NCBI GenBank assembly: GCA_937906915.1
Contig: CALCUU010000199.1
Span: 1-8,116 of the forward strand
DNA: 8,116 nucleotides
Source of the DNA: an uncultured Phascolarctobacterium sp.
GTDB taxonomy: Bacteria > Bacillota > Negativicutes > Acidaminococcales > Acidaminococcaceae
Reading direction: 5' to 3'
The translations under genes and the position numbers were made by a program. Shown here piece by piece: positions 1 to 6,382 of the stretch; positions within the stretch are counted from its first letter, which is position 1, and every line of letters begins with the position of its first letter. Below the pieces are notes generated by a model. It was not told the origin of the DNA. It did not search any database and worked only from the letters and a program-made list of their open reading frames with translations.

Positions 1-22
1 AATAACAGAATAAAATGATTAT

Positions 23-62
23 GCCGCCGTTTTGACAAGATGGTCAAAGCAGCGGCTTTTTT
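23..62 (+). terminator. Rho-independent terminator of an upstream gene
   Basis: A long hairpin is visible: 23-36 pairs with 43-56 around a 6-nt loop, with one C/A mismatch and one G-T wobble. The GC-rich base (GCCGC/GCGGC) is followed at once by six T residues at 57-62. This is the classic intrinsic terminator layout on the + strand, so it probably ends a gene lying left of the window and insulates the heat-shock operon. The upstream gene is not visible. Confidence 0.8.
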
Positions 63-105
63 AGTGAAAAGTATGTGAAATAATATTAAAACTTCTTAAA
101 AAGTG

Positions 106-134
106 TTGACTTATCAACATGTTGATAGTATATT
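106..134 (+). promoter_or_regulatory. Sigma-A promoter of the hrcA operon
   Basis: TTGACT (106-111) and TATATT (129-134) are separated by exactly 17 nt, a near-consensus vegetative promoter. The predicted transcription start is about 140-142, so the CIRCE operator lies directly in the initial transcribed region, the usual arrangement for HrcA-repressed operons. The spacer contains a perfect 16-bp palindrome, listed separately. Confidence 0.85.
112..127. promoter_or_regulatory. Perfect 16-bp palindrome between -35 and -10
   Basis: TATCAACATGTTGATA equals its own reverse complement and fills nearly the whole promoter spacer. The half-site also recurs just upstream, where GTTGA (105-109) faces TCAAC (114-118), so GTTGA/TCAAC elements alternate from 105 to 125 and cover the -35 box. 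The position suits a repressor operator that would add to CIRCE control. No regulator can be named from the sequence, and an AT-rich 16-mer palindrome could arise by chance. Confidence 0.45.
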
Positions 135-144
135 TAGATTGTGA

Positions 145-171
145 TTAGCACTCAAACTTGATGAGTGCTAA
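145..171. promoter_or_regulatory. CIRCE operator, the HrcA binding site
   Basis: The sequence reads TTAGCACTC (145-153), nine spacer bases (154-162), then GAGTGCTAA (163-171). This is a perfect match to the CIRCE consensus TTAGCACTC-N9-GAGTGCTAA. It sits between the predicted transcription start and the hrcA ribosome binding site. HrcA dimers bind CIRCE and repress the operon at normal temperature, and GroE aids HrcA folding; that is known for the family. Here the element directly precedes hrcA itself, giving autoregulation. Confidence 0.98.
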
Positions 172-175
172 CAAC

Positions 176-182
176 AGGAGGG
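176..182 (+). promoter_or_regulatory. Ribosome binding site of hrcA
   Basis: AGGAGGG lies 6 nt upstream of the ATG at 189. It fixes that ATG as the start. The in-frame GTG at 165 lies inside the right arm of CIRCE and upstream of this site, so it is not the start. Confidence 0.9.
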
Positions 183-188
183 CCTAAT

Positions 189-1238
189 ATGGATTTAAGT
201 GAAAGAAAACTAAAAATACTGCAGGCCATCATCGCTGATTTTATCAGAACGGCTGAGCCGGTAGGCTCGAGGACCTTATCGAAGAATTACGACCTGGGAA
301 TAAGCCCCGCAACTATCAGAAACGAAATGTCGGATCTGGAGGAGTTGGGGTATTTGACACATCCTCACACTTCTTCGGGAAGAGTTCCTTCTGAAAAAGC
401 CTACAGATTATATGTCAATCAGATGATGAACAAGCACGAACTTACTATCGAGCAGAAAAGTTCCATAGCAGCTCAGCTCAACGATAATGTCACAGAGCTT
501 GAGAACATGGTACAGAGAGCTGCTCATGTGCTGTCTGAAATAACGAATCTCACAGCATTCGCCATGACACCGAGAAAGGATCTGGATACGCTCAAGTATA
601 TCAATCTGCTTCCGGTAGATGATTATACAGCAGTTCTGATGCTGGTATCGGAGAGCGGCAAAGTCTCGAACAAGGCTGTCAGATTCGACAAGGCTGTATC
701 CGAAGAAACACTTAGGATACTTGCCAAGACAATGACGTATAATTACAGAGGCAAGACACTTAGTGAAGCACTCACTCAGGACATCATAGAAGACGTTCAG
801 ACGGATGCCGAAGCTATGGGAATGCTTGAAAATAACATCAAGCCAAGCTTCGTCAAAACACTTGAAGATATGCTCAACGTGAACCTTTATATGGATGGTC
901 TCACAAATATCTTCTCGCTGCCTGAATATAATGACCTCGACAAGGCAAGGATGTTCCTGGAGATGGTAAATAAAAAGGAAGATTTCACGAAGACTCTCAT
1001 TAACAGAGAAAATGGTGTAATAATAACCATAGGCAATGAGAATCAGGATGAACTGCTCAGTGACTGCAGCGTGATCACTGCCACATACCATGTCAATGGT
1101 AAGCAGCTTGGTAAGATAGGAGTTATCGGACCTACGAGAATGCAGTACGACGAAGTCACATCAGTTATTGAGTATCTTACAGACAATATAAGCAAAGCGT
1201 TCATGATAACAGGAGGAGACGGTGATGACGAAAGTTAA
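189..1238 (+). CDS. hrcA: Heat-inducible transcription repressor HrcA
   Basis: HrcA is a cytoplasmic DNA-binding repressor that binds CIRCE and shuts off class I heat-shock genes. The product from ATG 189 is 349 aa, normal for the family. Residues 1 to about 75 form the winged helix-turn-helix; the hallmark stretch GISPATIRNEMSDLEELGYL starts at residue 37 and TSSGRVPSEKAYR follows at 61-73. The remainder matches the GAF-like and dimerisation part, ending in GVIGPTRMQYDEV before the C-terminal helix. The gene is first in the operon, directly behind a perfect CIRCE, and its end overlaps grpE by 14 nt, suggesting translational coupling. Arginine is written almost only as AGA/AGG, unlike genes right of about 2100. 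A Clostridia origin is my inference. Confidence 0.97.
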   Translation: MDLSERKLKILQAIIADFIRTAEPVGSRTLSKNYDLGISPATIRNEMSDLEELGYLTHPHTSSGRVPSEKAYRLYVNQMMNKHELTIEQKSSIAAQLNDNVTELENMVQRAAHVLSEITNLTAFAMTPRKDLDTLKYINLLPVDDYTAVLMLVSESGKVSNKAVRFDKAVSEETLRILAKTMTYNYRGKTLSEALTQDIIEDVQTDAEAMGMLENNIKPSFVKTLEDMLNVNLYMDGLTNIFSLPEYNDLDKARMFLEMVNKKEDFTKTLINRENGVIITIGNENQDELLSDCSVITATYHVNGKQLGKIGVIGPTRMQYDEVTSVIEYLTDNISKAFMITGGDGDDES

Positions 1239-1788
1239 CGGTGAAGATGTCATTAAGGAAGACATCAAAGATACCGAAGCCGAGCAGACGGTAGAAGAAA
1301 ACGCAGCTGAAGATCAGAAAGTCGACGAAAAGGCAGAAGCTGCAGAAGAAAAGAAAGAAGAAAAAGAAGCAGAGCCTGAAGAAGACGGCGATGCTAAATA
1401 CCTGAGACTTATGGCTGATTTCCAGAACTATAAGAAGAGGGTAGAAAAAGAGAAAAAGGATCTTTATTCATACGCTAACGAGAAGCTGGTAACTGAGCTT
1501 TTGGCAGTGCTGGATAATTTCGAAAGAGCACTTGCTCACGAAGATTCAGGCGACGGCTTCAAGGAAGGTATGGAAATGATATTCAAACAGCTTATGGACG
1601 TACTTGAAAAGTCCGGACTGGCTGAGATCGCAGCACTTGGCGAGGATTTCGATCCTAACTTCCACAACGCTGTGATGACTGAGGAAACTGAAGAATACGA
1701 AAGCGGCAAGGTTTCCGGCGTGCTGCAAAAGGGGTACACGCTCAACGGTAAAGTGATCAGACCATCAATGGTCAAGGTCGTAAGCTAG
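1225..1788 (+). CDS. grpE: Nucleotide exchange factor GrpE, DnaK co-chaperone
   Basis: GrpE releases ADP from DnaK and so resets the chaperone cycle in the cytoplasm. The product is 187 aa from ATG 1225. AGGAGG at 1211-1216 lies 8 nt before this ATG; a GTG at 1222 is also in frame but only 5 nt away, so the ATG is preferred. Residues 1 to about 52 are a low-complexity Glu/Lys/Ala tail, common in GrpE. The long coiled-coil follows (from about YLRLMADFQNYKKRVEKEK), then the C-terminal beta domain with LGEDFDPNFHNAV and the signature GVLQKGYTLNGKVIRPSMVKV. The start lies inside the hrcA end, and dnaK follows after 37 nt, so the three are probably cotranscribed from the CIRCE promoter. Codon use matches hrcA. 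Confidence 0.96.
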   Translation: MTKVNGEDVIKEDIKDTEAEQTVEENAAEDQKVDEKAEAAEEKKEEKEAEPEEDGDAKYLRLMADFQNYKKRVEKEKKDLYSYANEKLVTELLAVLDNFERALAHEDSGDGFKEGMEMIFKQLMDVLEKSGLAEIAALGEDFDPNFHNAVMTEETEEYESGKVSGVLQKGYTLNGKVIRPSMVKVVS

Positions 1789-1810
1789 CTTTCGAAAATA
1801 GTTAATAGAA

Positions 1811-1817
1811 AAAGGAG
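1811..1817 (+). promoter_or_regulatory. Ribosome binding site of dnaK
   Basis: AAAGGAG lies 8 nt before the dnaK ATG. The grpE-dnaK gap (1789-1825) contains no terminator-like hairpin, which favours cotranscription with grpE. Confidence 0.85.
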
Positions 1818-1825
1818 ATAAAAAA

Positions 1826-3649
1826 ATGGGAAAAGTAATAGGAATCGACTTAGGTACAACAAACTCTTGCGTAGCAGTACTGGAAGGTGGAGAACCTGTA
1901 GTAATCGCTAACGCTGAAGGTAACAGAACTACTCCATCAGTTGTAGGCTTCGCTAAGAACGGTGAAAGACTGGTTGGAGAAACAGCTAAGAGACAGGCGA
2001 TCACAAACCCTGAAAGAACTATCGCATCTATCAAGAGATACATGGGTACTGATCACACTGTAGAGATCGACAACAAGAAGTACACTCCACAGGACATTTC
2101 AGCTATGATCCTGGGCAAGCTGAAGGCCGACGCAGAAGCCTACCTGGGCCAGCCCGTCACCGAGGCTGTCATCACCGTTCCCGCTTACTTCACCGACGCT
2201 CAGCGTCAGGCCACCAAGGATGCCGGTAAGATCGCCGGTCTGGAAGTCAAGCGTATCATCAACGAGCCCACCGCTGCTGCTCTGGCTTACGGCCTGGACA
2301 AGGAGACCGAGCAGAAGATCATGGTCTACGACCTGGGCGGCGGTACCTTCGACGTGTCCATCCTGGACATCGGCGACGGCATCATCGAGGTTCTGGCTAC
2401 CGCCGGCGACACCCGTCTGGGCGGCGACGACTTCGACCAAAAAATCGTTGATTGGCTGGTTTCCGAATTCAAAAAACAAGAAGGCATTGACCTTTCCAAC
2501 GACAAAATGGCTATGCAACGTTTGCGCGAAGCTGCTGAAAAAGCAAAAATCGAATTGTCCGGCGTGTTGACCACCAACATCAACCTGCCCTTCATCACCG
2601 CAGGCGCTGACGGCCCGAAACACTTGGATATGGACTTGACCCGTGCTAAATTTGAAGAAATGACTTCCGATTTGGTAGAACGCACCATGGGCCCCACCCG
2701 TCAAGCAATGGCTGACGCTGGTCTCTCCGCAAGCGATATCCAAAAAGTAATCTTGGTTGGCGGTTCTTCCCGTATCCCCGCTGTTCAAGAAGCAATCAAA
2801 AAATTCATCGGTAAAGAACCTCACCGTGGTGTAAACCCGGACGAATGCGTTGCAATCGGCGCTGCTATCCAAGCAGGCGTACTTGCTGGCGAAGTTAAAG
2901 ACGTACTGCTCCTTGACGTAACTCCGTTGTCCTTGGGTATCGAAACCTTGGGTGGCGTATTTACCAAAATCATCGACCGCAACACCACTATCCCGACTTC
3001 CAAAAAACAAGTATTCTCCACTGCAACTGATAACCAACCTTCCGTTGATATCCATGTATTGCAAGGTGAACGCGAAATGGCAGCAGATAACAAAACCCTC
3101 GGTCGCTTTGAACTGGGCGGTATCCCCGCTGCTCCGCGTGGAGTACCCAAAATCGAAGTTGCTTTCGACATCGATGCTAACGGTATCGTAAACGTAAGCG
3201 CTAAAGATCTTGGCACCGGTAAAGAACAAAAAATCACCATTACTTCCTCCGGTTCCTTGAACAAAGACGAAGTAGACAGAATGGTTAAAGAAGCAGAAGC
3301 TAACGCTGAAGCAGATAAAAAACGCAAAGAAAGCGTAGAAGTTCGTAACCAAGCTGACAGCCTGTGCTATCAAGCAGAAAAAACCTGCAAAGATATGGAA
3401 GGTAAAGGCAAAGACGAATTGATTGGCAAAGTTAAAGCTGCAATGGATACCCTGAAAGAATCCATGAAAGGCGACGACTTGGAAAAAATCAAAGCTGATA
3501 CCGAAGCTTTGACCAAACCGCTGTATGAACTTTCTGCTGAACTCTACAAAGAAACCGAAGCTGCTAAAGGTGCTGGCCCGGAAGCTGGCGCAAGCAAAGC
3601 TGACGACGATGTAGTAGATGCAGAAGTAGTTGACGACGACAAAAAATAA
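1826..3649 (+). CDS. dnaK: Molecular chaperone DnaK (Hsp70), reading as a three-part mosaic
   Basis: DnaK is the cytoplasmic ATP-dependent Hsp70 that works with DnaJ and GrpE. The 607-aa length fits Firmicutes DnaK, which lacks the insertion found in proteobacterial proteins. Visible motifs: GIDLGTTNSC at 6-15 (phosphate 1), Lys70 in SIKRYMG, YDLGGGTFDVSIL at 168-180 (phosphate 2), LGGDDFD ending at 204, GGSSRIPAVQE (adenosine site), the interdomain linker DVLLLDVTPLSLG from 359, the substrate-binding beta domain, and a helical lid ending in an acidic DDDVVDAEVVDDDKK tail. The frame is intact throughout. Codon style changes abruptly twice: residues 1 to ~92 use AGA/CAG, ~93-204 use GC-rich codons with CGT/CAG/AAG/CTG, and 205-607 use CAA for all 13 Gln and AAA for Lys. 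The protein call is firm, but the gene may be a chimera of three genomes. Confidence 0.95.
   Translation: MGKVIGIDLGTTNSCVAVLEGGEPVVIANAEGNRTTPSVVGFAKNGERLVGETAKRQAITNPERTIASIKRYMGTDHTVEIDNKKYTPQDISAMILGKLKADAEAYLGQPVTEAVITVPAYFTDAQRQATKDAGKIAGLEVKRIINEPTAAALAYGLDKETEQKIMVYDLGGGTFDVSILDIGDGIIEVLATAGDTRLGGDDFDQKIVDWLVSEFKKQEGIDLSNDKMAMQRLREAAEKAKIELSGVLTTNINLPFITAGADGPKHLDMDLTRAKFEEMTSDLVERTMGPTRQAMADAGLSASDIQKVILVGGSSRIPAVQEAIKKFIGKEPHRGVNPDECVAIGAAIQAGVLAGEVKDVLLLDVTPLSLGIETLGGVFTKIIDRNTTIPTSKKQVFSTATDNQPSVDIHVLQGEREMAADNKTLGRFELGGIPAAPRGVPKIEVAFDIDANGIVNVSAKDLGTGKEQKITITSSGSLNKDEVDRMVKEAEANAEADKKRKESVEVRNQADSLCYQAEKTCKDMEGKGKDELIGKVKAAMDTLKESMKGDDLEKIKADTEALTKPLYELSAELYKETEAAKGAGPEAGASKADDDVVDAEVVDDDKK
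2101..2437. other. GC-rich dnaK segment of foreign codon style
   Basis: About 110 codons have mostly G or C in the third position, roughly four in five by eye. They use GCC, ACC, CCC, GTC, ATC, CTG, AAG, CAG and CGT, with no CAA, AAA, AGA or TTG codon. The flanking dnaK parts have the opposite habits: AGA, ACT, CCA and GTA to the left; CAA, AAA and TTG to the right. The left edge lies at about 2098-2115, in the block encoding ISAMILGKLKADAEAYLG. The right edge lies at about 2418-2438, in the block encoding LGGDDFD. The segment could be a consensus collapsed from a third organism during assembly or a recombined tract. Confidence 0.75.
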
Positions 3650-3657
3650 TTAAATTT

Positions 3658-3675
3658 AGGATGGTGTAAACTTTG
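3658..3675 (+). promoter_or_regulatory. Ribosome binding site and TTG start of dnaJ
   Basis: AGGATGG (3658-3664) lies 8 nt before TTG at 3673. The universally conserved start of DnaJ (SKRDYYEVLG) begins right after this TTG and no ATG or GTG lies in frame nearby, so TTG is the best start. A TTG start combined with an imperfect Shine-Dalgarno could lower DnaJ synthesis relative to DnaK; that is inference. Confidence 0.75.
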
Positions 3676-4824
3676 AGTAAAAGAGATTATTACGAGGTCC
3701 TGGGTGTGTCTAAAACAGCTACCCAAGATGAGCTGAAAAAAGCATACCGCAAACTGGCGCGTAAATATCATCCTGATTTGAATAAAGATAACGCGGAAGC
3801 TGCAGAAAAGTTTAAAGAATGTAATGAAGCTTACAGTGTTCTTTCCGACGAGCAAAAACGCGCCCAATATGACCAATTCGGTCACGCTGCCTTTGAAAAC
3901 GGTGGCATGGGCGGCGGTGGCGGCTTCGGTGGAGCAGGTGGTTTCGGAGGCTTTGGCGGCAGTGGCATGGAAGATATCTTCGATATGTTCTTTGGCGGTC
4001 AAGGCGGTCGTGGCGGTAGAAGCTCTAAGGCTGGCCCCCAACGTGGCGCAGATTTGCGCTTCGATTTGGAAATCTCCTTTGAAGAAGCTGCCTTCGGCTT
4101 GGAAAAAGAAATCAACCTGTATCGTGACGAAGTTTGCGACCATTGCCATGGTGAGGGCGCAGAACCCGGCTCCAAGGTAGAAACTTGTCCCGAATGTAAT
4201 GGTAGCGGTTATGTGCGCTACACTCAAAACACTATGTTCGGTCAAATGGTTAATGAACGTCCTTGCTCCAGATGTAAGGGCGAAGGCAAAATCATTAGCG
4301 AACCCTGTAAGGAATGTAGAGGCAAAGGCACTGTAAAACGCAACAAGAAGCTTAAAGTTAAGATTCCTGCGGGCGTTGACAATGGTTCCCGTCTGCGTGT
4401 TGCTGGTGAAGGCGAAGCAGGTGCTAAGGGCGGACCTAGCGGTGACTTGTACGTTTACCTGTACGTGAAGCCTCACAAGTTCTTTGAACGTGATGGTACT
4501 ACTGTATTGTGCGAAGTGCCCATTAACATTGTTCAGGCAACCTTGGGTGCGGACATTAAAGTTCCCACACTTGATGGTCAAGTTACCATGAAGATTCCCG
4601 AAGGTACTCAACCTGGCAAGGTAATGCGCATTAAGGGCAAGGGTATTCCCAGCCTGCGTAATAGCAGCCGTGGCGACCAATTGGTACGCATCAAAGTTGT
4701 TGTTCCTACCAAGCTTAGCGATAAACAAAAGGATGCTTTACGCAAGTTTGCTGACATTAGCAAAGATAATATCAACCCCGAAGAAAAAAGCTTCATGGAT
4801 AAAGTGAAGGACTTTTTCAAATAA
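3673..4824 (+). CDS. dnaJ: Chaperone protein DnaJ (Hsp40, type I)
   Basis: DnaJ delivers unfolded clients to DnaK and stimulates its ATPase in the cytoplasm. The product is 383 aa, normal for full-length type I DnaJ. Domains in order: J domain at about 4-70 with HPD at 33-35; Gly/Phe-rich region at about 77-115; cysteine-rich zinc domain with four CxxCxGxG-type repeats (C155/C158, C172/C175, C198/C201, C212/C215), all intact; then the C-terminal client-binding beta domains with IPAGVDNGSRLRV and IPEGTQPGKVMRIKGKG. It starts 23 nt after dnaK, so the two are probably cotranscribed. Glutamine is nearly always CAA, as in the last two thirds of dnaK. The dnaK-dnaJ gap is not conserved, so the link from late dnaK to dnaJ looks genuine. 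Confidence 0.97.
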   Translation: MSKRDYYEVLGVSKTATQDELKKAYRKLARKYHPDLNKDNAEAAEKFKECNEAYSVLSDEQKRAQYDQFGHAAFENGGMGGGGGFGGAGGFGGFGGSGMEDIFDMFFGGQGGRGGRSSKAGPQRGADLRFDLEISFEEAAFGLEKEINLYRDEVCDHCHGEGAEPGSKVETCPECNGSGYVRYTQNTMFGQMVNERPCSRCKGEGKIISEPCKECRGKGTVKRNKKLKVKIPAGVDNGSRLRVAGEGEAGAKGGPSGDLYVYLYVKPHKFFERDGTTVLCEVPINIVQATLGADIKVPTLDGQVTMKIPEGTQPGKVMRIKGKGIPSLRNSSRGDQLVRIKVVVPTKLSDKQKDALRKFADISKDNINPEEKSFMDKVKDFFK

Positions 4825-4838
4825 GTAAGACAAAAATT

Positions 4839-4872
4839 AAAGGACGTTCTCGAATTTTCGAGAGCGTCCTTT
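4839..4872. terminator. Bidirectional terminator between convergent genes
   Basis: A 15-bp stem with one G-T wobble (4839-4853 with 4858-4872) and a 4-nt loop lies between the dnaJ stop (4824) and the minus-strand pentapeptide gene stop (4885). The core reads AAGGACG...CGTCCTT. On the + strand only a short T run ends the stem. On the minus strand the A-rich flank at 4832-4841 becomes a better T-rich tail. It probably ends transcription from both sides. Confidence 0.8.
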
Positions 4873-4884
4873 GTACGTTAGTAG

Positions 4885-5622
4885 TTATTCAAATTTAGTA
4901 TTCAACTTCGTAGCGGTGCCGAACTCTGTGTAGGTGAGGTCAGCGTTGCGTAAATCTGCGTTGTCTAAAACTGCGGCGTTGAATTTAGTGTTGGCGAGAA
5001 CGGAGCTACGCAAATTAGCCTTGCCCATTTTGGCACTGGTCATATCCGCTTCCGTCAGGTCAGCGTGTTGAAGCTTGGTGCTGAAAAGGTTTGCCCCTGT
5101 GAAGGTAGCGTTTTTAAGTTGTGCCTTGTAGAGCCAAGCGTAGGGAAGATTTGCATTTGTGAAGTTAGCGTAGTCCGCAACAATGCTGTCCATAGAAGCT
5201 TCCTGTGCCTCTATGTGTTGCAGGTTGGCGTTTAAGAATTTTGCTCCACGCAGTTGGGCACGGTAAAAATTGCTGGCGCTTAAATCTGCGTTGGTAAAAT
5301 CAGCCCCTGCACCATTGGTGTACTTAAAGCTTGCACCGGTAATGTCTGCACCTCGGAAGGTAGCATTGTGCATCAAGGCGTGGTCCAACACTGCGTCGTT
5401 GAGGCGGGTGTTGTTGAAATTTGTACCTACCAAGCGAGCCTGATTGAACTTGGTACCTTCAAAATTACGGGCAGAAAGATCCAAGCCGGAAAGGTCTGCA
5501 CCAGACAGGTCGCCACCTACACAGTTACCACCAGCTTGTACTGTTGCCAAGTCTTCGTTGCTGTAGGCAAGGGCAGTGCTGGAAATGCTAAGGCAAGCCA
5601 GCAGAATAAGAAGTTTTTTCAT
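4885..5622 (-). CDS. Exported pentapeptide-repeat protein
   Basis: The product is 245 aa of unknown function. Residues 1-19 (MKKLLILLACLSISSTALA) form a typical signal peptide with cleavage expected after ALA. LLAC resembles a lipobox, but Cys9 is very early, so a lipoprotein is less likely. Almost all the rest, from GGDLSGADLSGLDLS at about 36 onward, consists of tandem A(D/N)LxX-type pentapeptides, which in this family fold into a right-handed quadrilateral beta-helix. Examples are GADFTNADLSASNF and TEADMTSAKMGKANL. The start is ATG 5622 because it begins the signal peptide and has AAGGTG 7 nt upstream (5630-5635); a TTG at 5649 would add nine charged residues. It lies 13 nt after the HAD gene, so the two are probably cotranscribed. 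Export would place it in the envelope. Its role is not predictable, and a DNA-gyrase-mimic role (Qnr/MfpA-like) is unlikely for an exported protein. Confidence 0.88.
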   Translation of the reverse strand: MKKLLILLACLSISSTALAYSNEDLATVQAGGNCVGGDLSGADLSGLDLSARNFEGTKFNQARLVGTNFNNTRLNDAVLDHALMHNATFRGADITGASFKYTNGAGADFTNADLSASNFYRAQLRGAKFLNANLQHIEAQEASMDSIVADYANFTNANLPYAWLYKAQLKNATFTGANLFSTKLQHADLTEADMTSAKMGKANLRSSVLANTKFNAAVLDNADLRNADLTYTEFGTATKLNTKFE

Positions 5623-5635
5623 AAGCTTACACCTT

Positions 5636-6328
5636 CTATGCTTCGTCAAAGAGTGCTTTTAATTCGTTAGGGTCATCGGGAAGATGGTCGATGATTTTCC
5701 AAGGCTTAACTTGCTCGAAGTCTTCGCGACTATAGCTGGAACCATTGAGTACGATTAAGCATTTAGCGTCGATTGCGTTAGCGCATTTTACATCGTTAGG
5801 AGTATCGCCCACGAAAATAAATTGGTCGGGGGTGATGGTGGGGTCAACGGAGTAGAAGCGTTGCCACAAAATCTTTGCCAGCTGGGAACGGTCTTCGCTC
5901 ATTTCGCCAAAGGCACTGCGGTTGAAGTCAAAGTATTCTTCAATGCCGTAGTGAGCGAGCTTTAGCTTAGCACCGGTTTTGGTGTTGCCAGTGAGTAAGC
6001 AGTTCATATAACCGTTGGCAGGGTCGCTGAAAAATTTTAAGGTTTCTTCTACATTGTAGAGCAGGCTACCAAAGCATTGAGGTAAGTGCTTGGGTAATGC
6101 CATGTGGTAGCGGATGAGCAGATTAGCTGCGTCTGCCGCGTTGAACTTGCCTTTAATTTGCAGTACTGCCCCGCGAATAATGTCAGAGTCCGTGCGACCG
6201 GCAAGGGTCTTGTCAAATTTAAAGTCTTTCAAAAAATAATGTTCTTTAATGACGTCAATCATTGCCATTACGCCAGCGCCACCGGTTAATAACAGAGTGC
6301 CGTCAATATCCCAGAAAATGTATTTCAT
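5636..6328 (-). CDS. HAD-superfamily hydrolase, phosphoglycolate phosphatase-like
   Basis: The product is 230 aa and predicted cytoplasmic, a Mg-dependent phosphatase of the haloacid dehalogenase superfamily. Motif I is FWDIDGT with nucleophile Asp7 and general acid/base Asp9; motif II is Thr113 in LLTGNT; motif III is Lys121 or Lys123 in GAKLKLAHYG; motif IV is GDTPNDV with Asp175 and Asp179. Residues ~15-85 form a helical cap (subclass C1), as in phosphoglycolate phosphatase and beta-phosphoglucomutase. The substrate cannot be assigned. The ATG at 6328 has AAGGAG (6337-6342) at 8-nt spacing. A terminator-like hairpin lies only a few bases upstream of that site, so transcription must come through it or from within the speD-like gene. 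The pentapeptide gene follows after 13 nt. Confidence 0.9.
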   Translation of the reverse strand: MKYIFWDIDGTLLLTGGAGVMAMIDVIKEHYFLKDFKFDKTLAGRTDSDIIRGAVLQIKGKFNAADAANLLIRYHMALPKHLPQCFGSLLYNVEETLKFFSDPANGYMNCLLTGNTKTGAKLKLAHYGIEEYFDFNRSAFGEMSEDRSQLAKILWQRFYSVDPTITPDQFIFVGDTPNDVKCANAIDAKCLIVLNGSSYSREDFEQVKPWKIIDHLPDDPNELKALFDEA

Positions 6329-6346
6329 TATAATATCTCCTTGTAG

Positions 6347-6374
6347 AAAAAGCTGTCTCTAAAGAGACAGCTTT
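6347..6374 (-). terminator. Hairpin after the speD-like gene, terminator or attenuator
   Basis: AAAGCTGTCTC (6349-6359) pairs perfectly with GAGACAGCTTT (6364-6374) around a 4-nt loop. Read on the minus strand, it lies 8 nt after the speD-like stop codon and ends in CAGCTTTTTC, an intrinsic-terminator pattern. It stops only about 4 nt before the HAD gene's Shine-Dalgarno, leaving no room for a promoter between them. It may therefore be a partial terminator setting the ratio between the upstream and downstream genes, or a processing or stability element. Confidence 0.7.
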
Positions 6375-6382
6375 CTTGCTTT

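Noticed and set aside
165..188. GTG at 165 as an upstream in-frame start for hrcA.
   Set aside because: It lies inside the right arm of CIRCE and upstream of the AGGAGG at 176-181. The ATG at 189 has correct spacing and begins the usual HrcA N-terminus.
2099..3373. A long open frame on the minus strand opposite dnaK.
   Set aside because: It is a by-product of the biased codon use of dnaK, has no ribosome binding site and shows no recognisable domain. Long antisense frames opposite dnaK are a known annotation artefact.
3904..4017. GGC/GGT-rich repetitive tract that could look like a DNA repeat.
   Set aside because: It encodes the Gly/Phe-rich linker of DnaJ, a normal part of the protein.
3950..4100. 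A possible third join inside dnaJ, because Lys shifts from mostly AAA to a mix with more AAG.
   Set aside because: The change is gradual, CAA remains the main Gln codon throughout, and no sharp boundary is visible. It fits ordinary variation within one genome.
3544..4728. A 394-codon open frame on the minus strand opposite dnaJ.
   Set aside because: The composition is a low-complexity mirror of dnaJ, with no start signal or known motif, and it overlaps a certain gene.
5570..5622. LLAC in the pentapeptide signal peptide as a lipobox.
   Set aside because: The Cys is at residue 9, leaving too short a hydrophobic core, while an ALA cleavage site at 17-19 fits signal peptidase I better.
5623..5649. 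TTG at 5649 as the start of the pentapeptide protein.
   Set aside because: It would put charged residues before the signal peptide and overlap the HAD gene. ATG 5622 has a good ribosome binding site and begins MKKLL.
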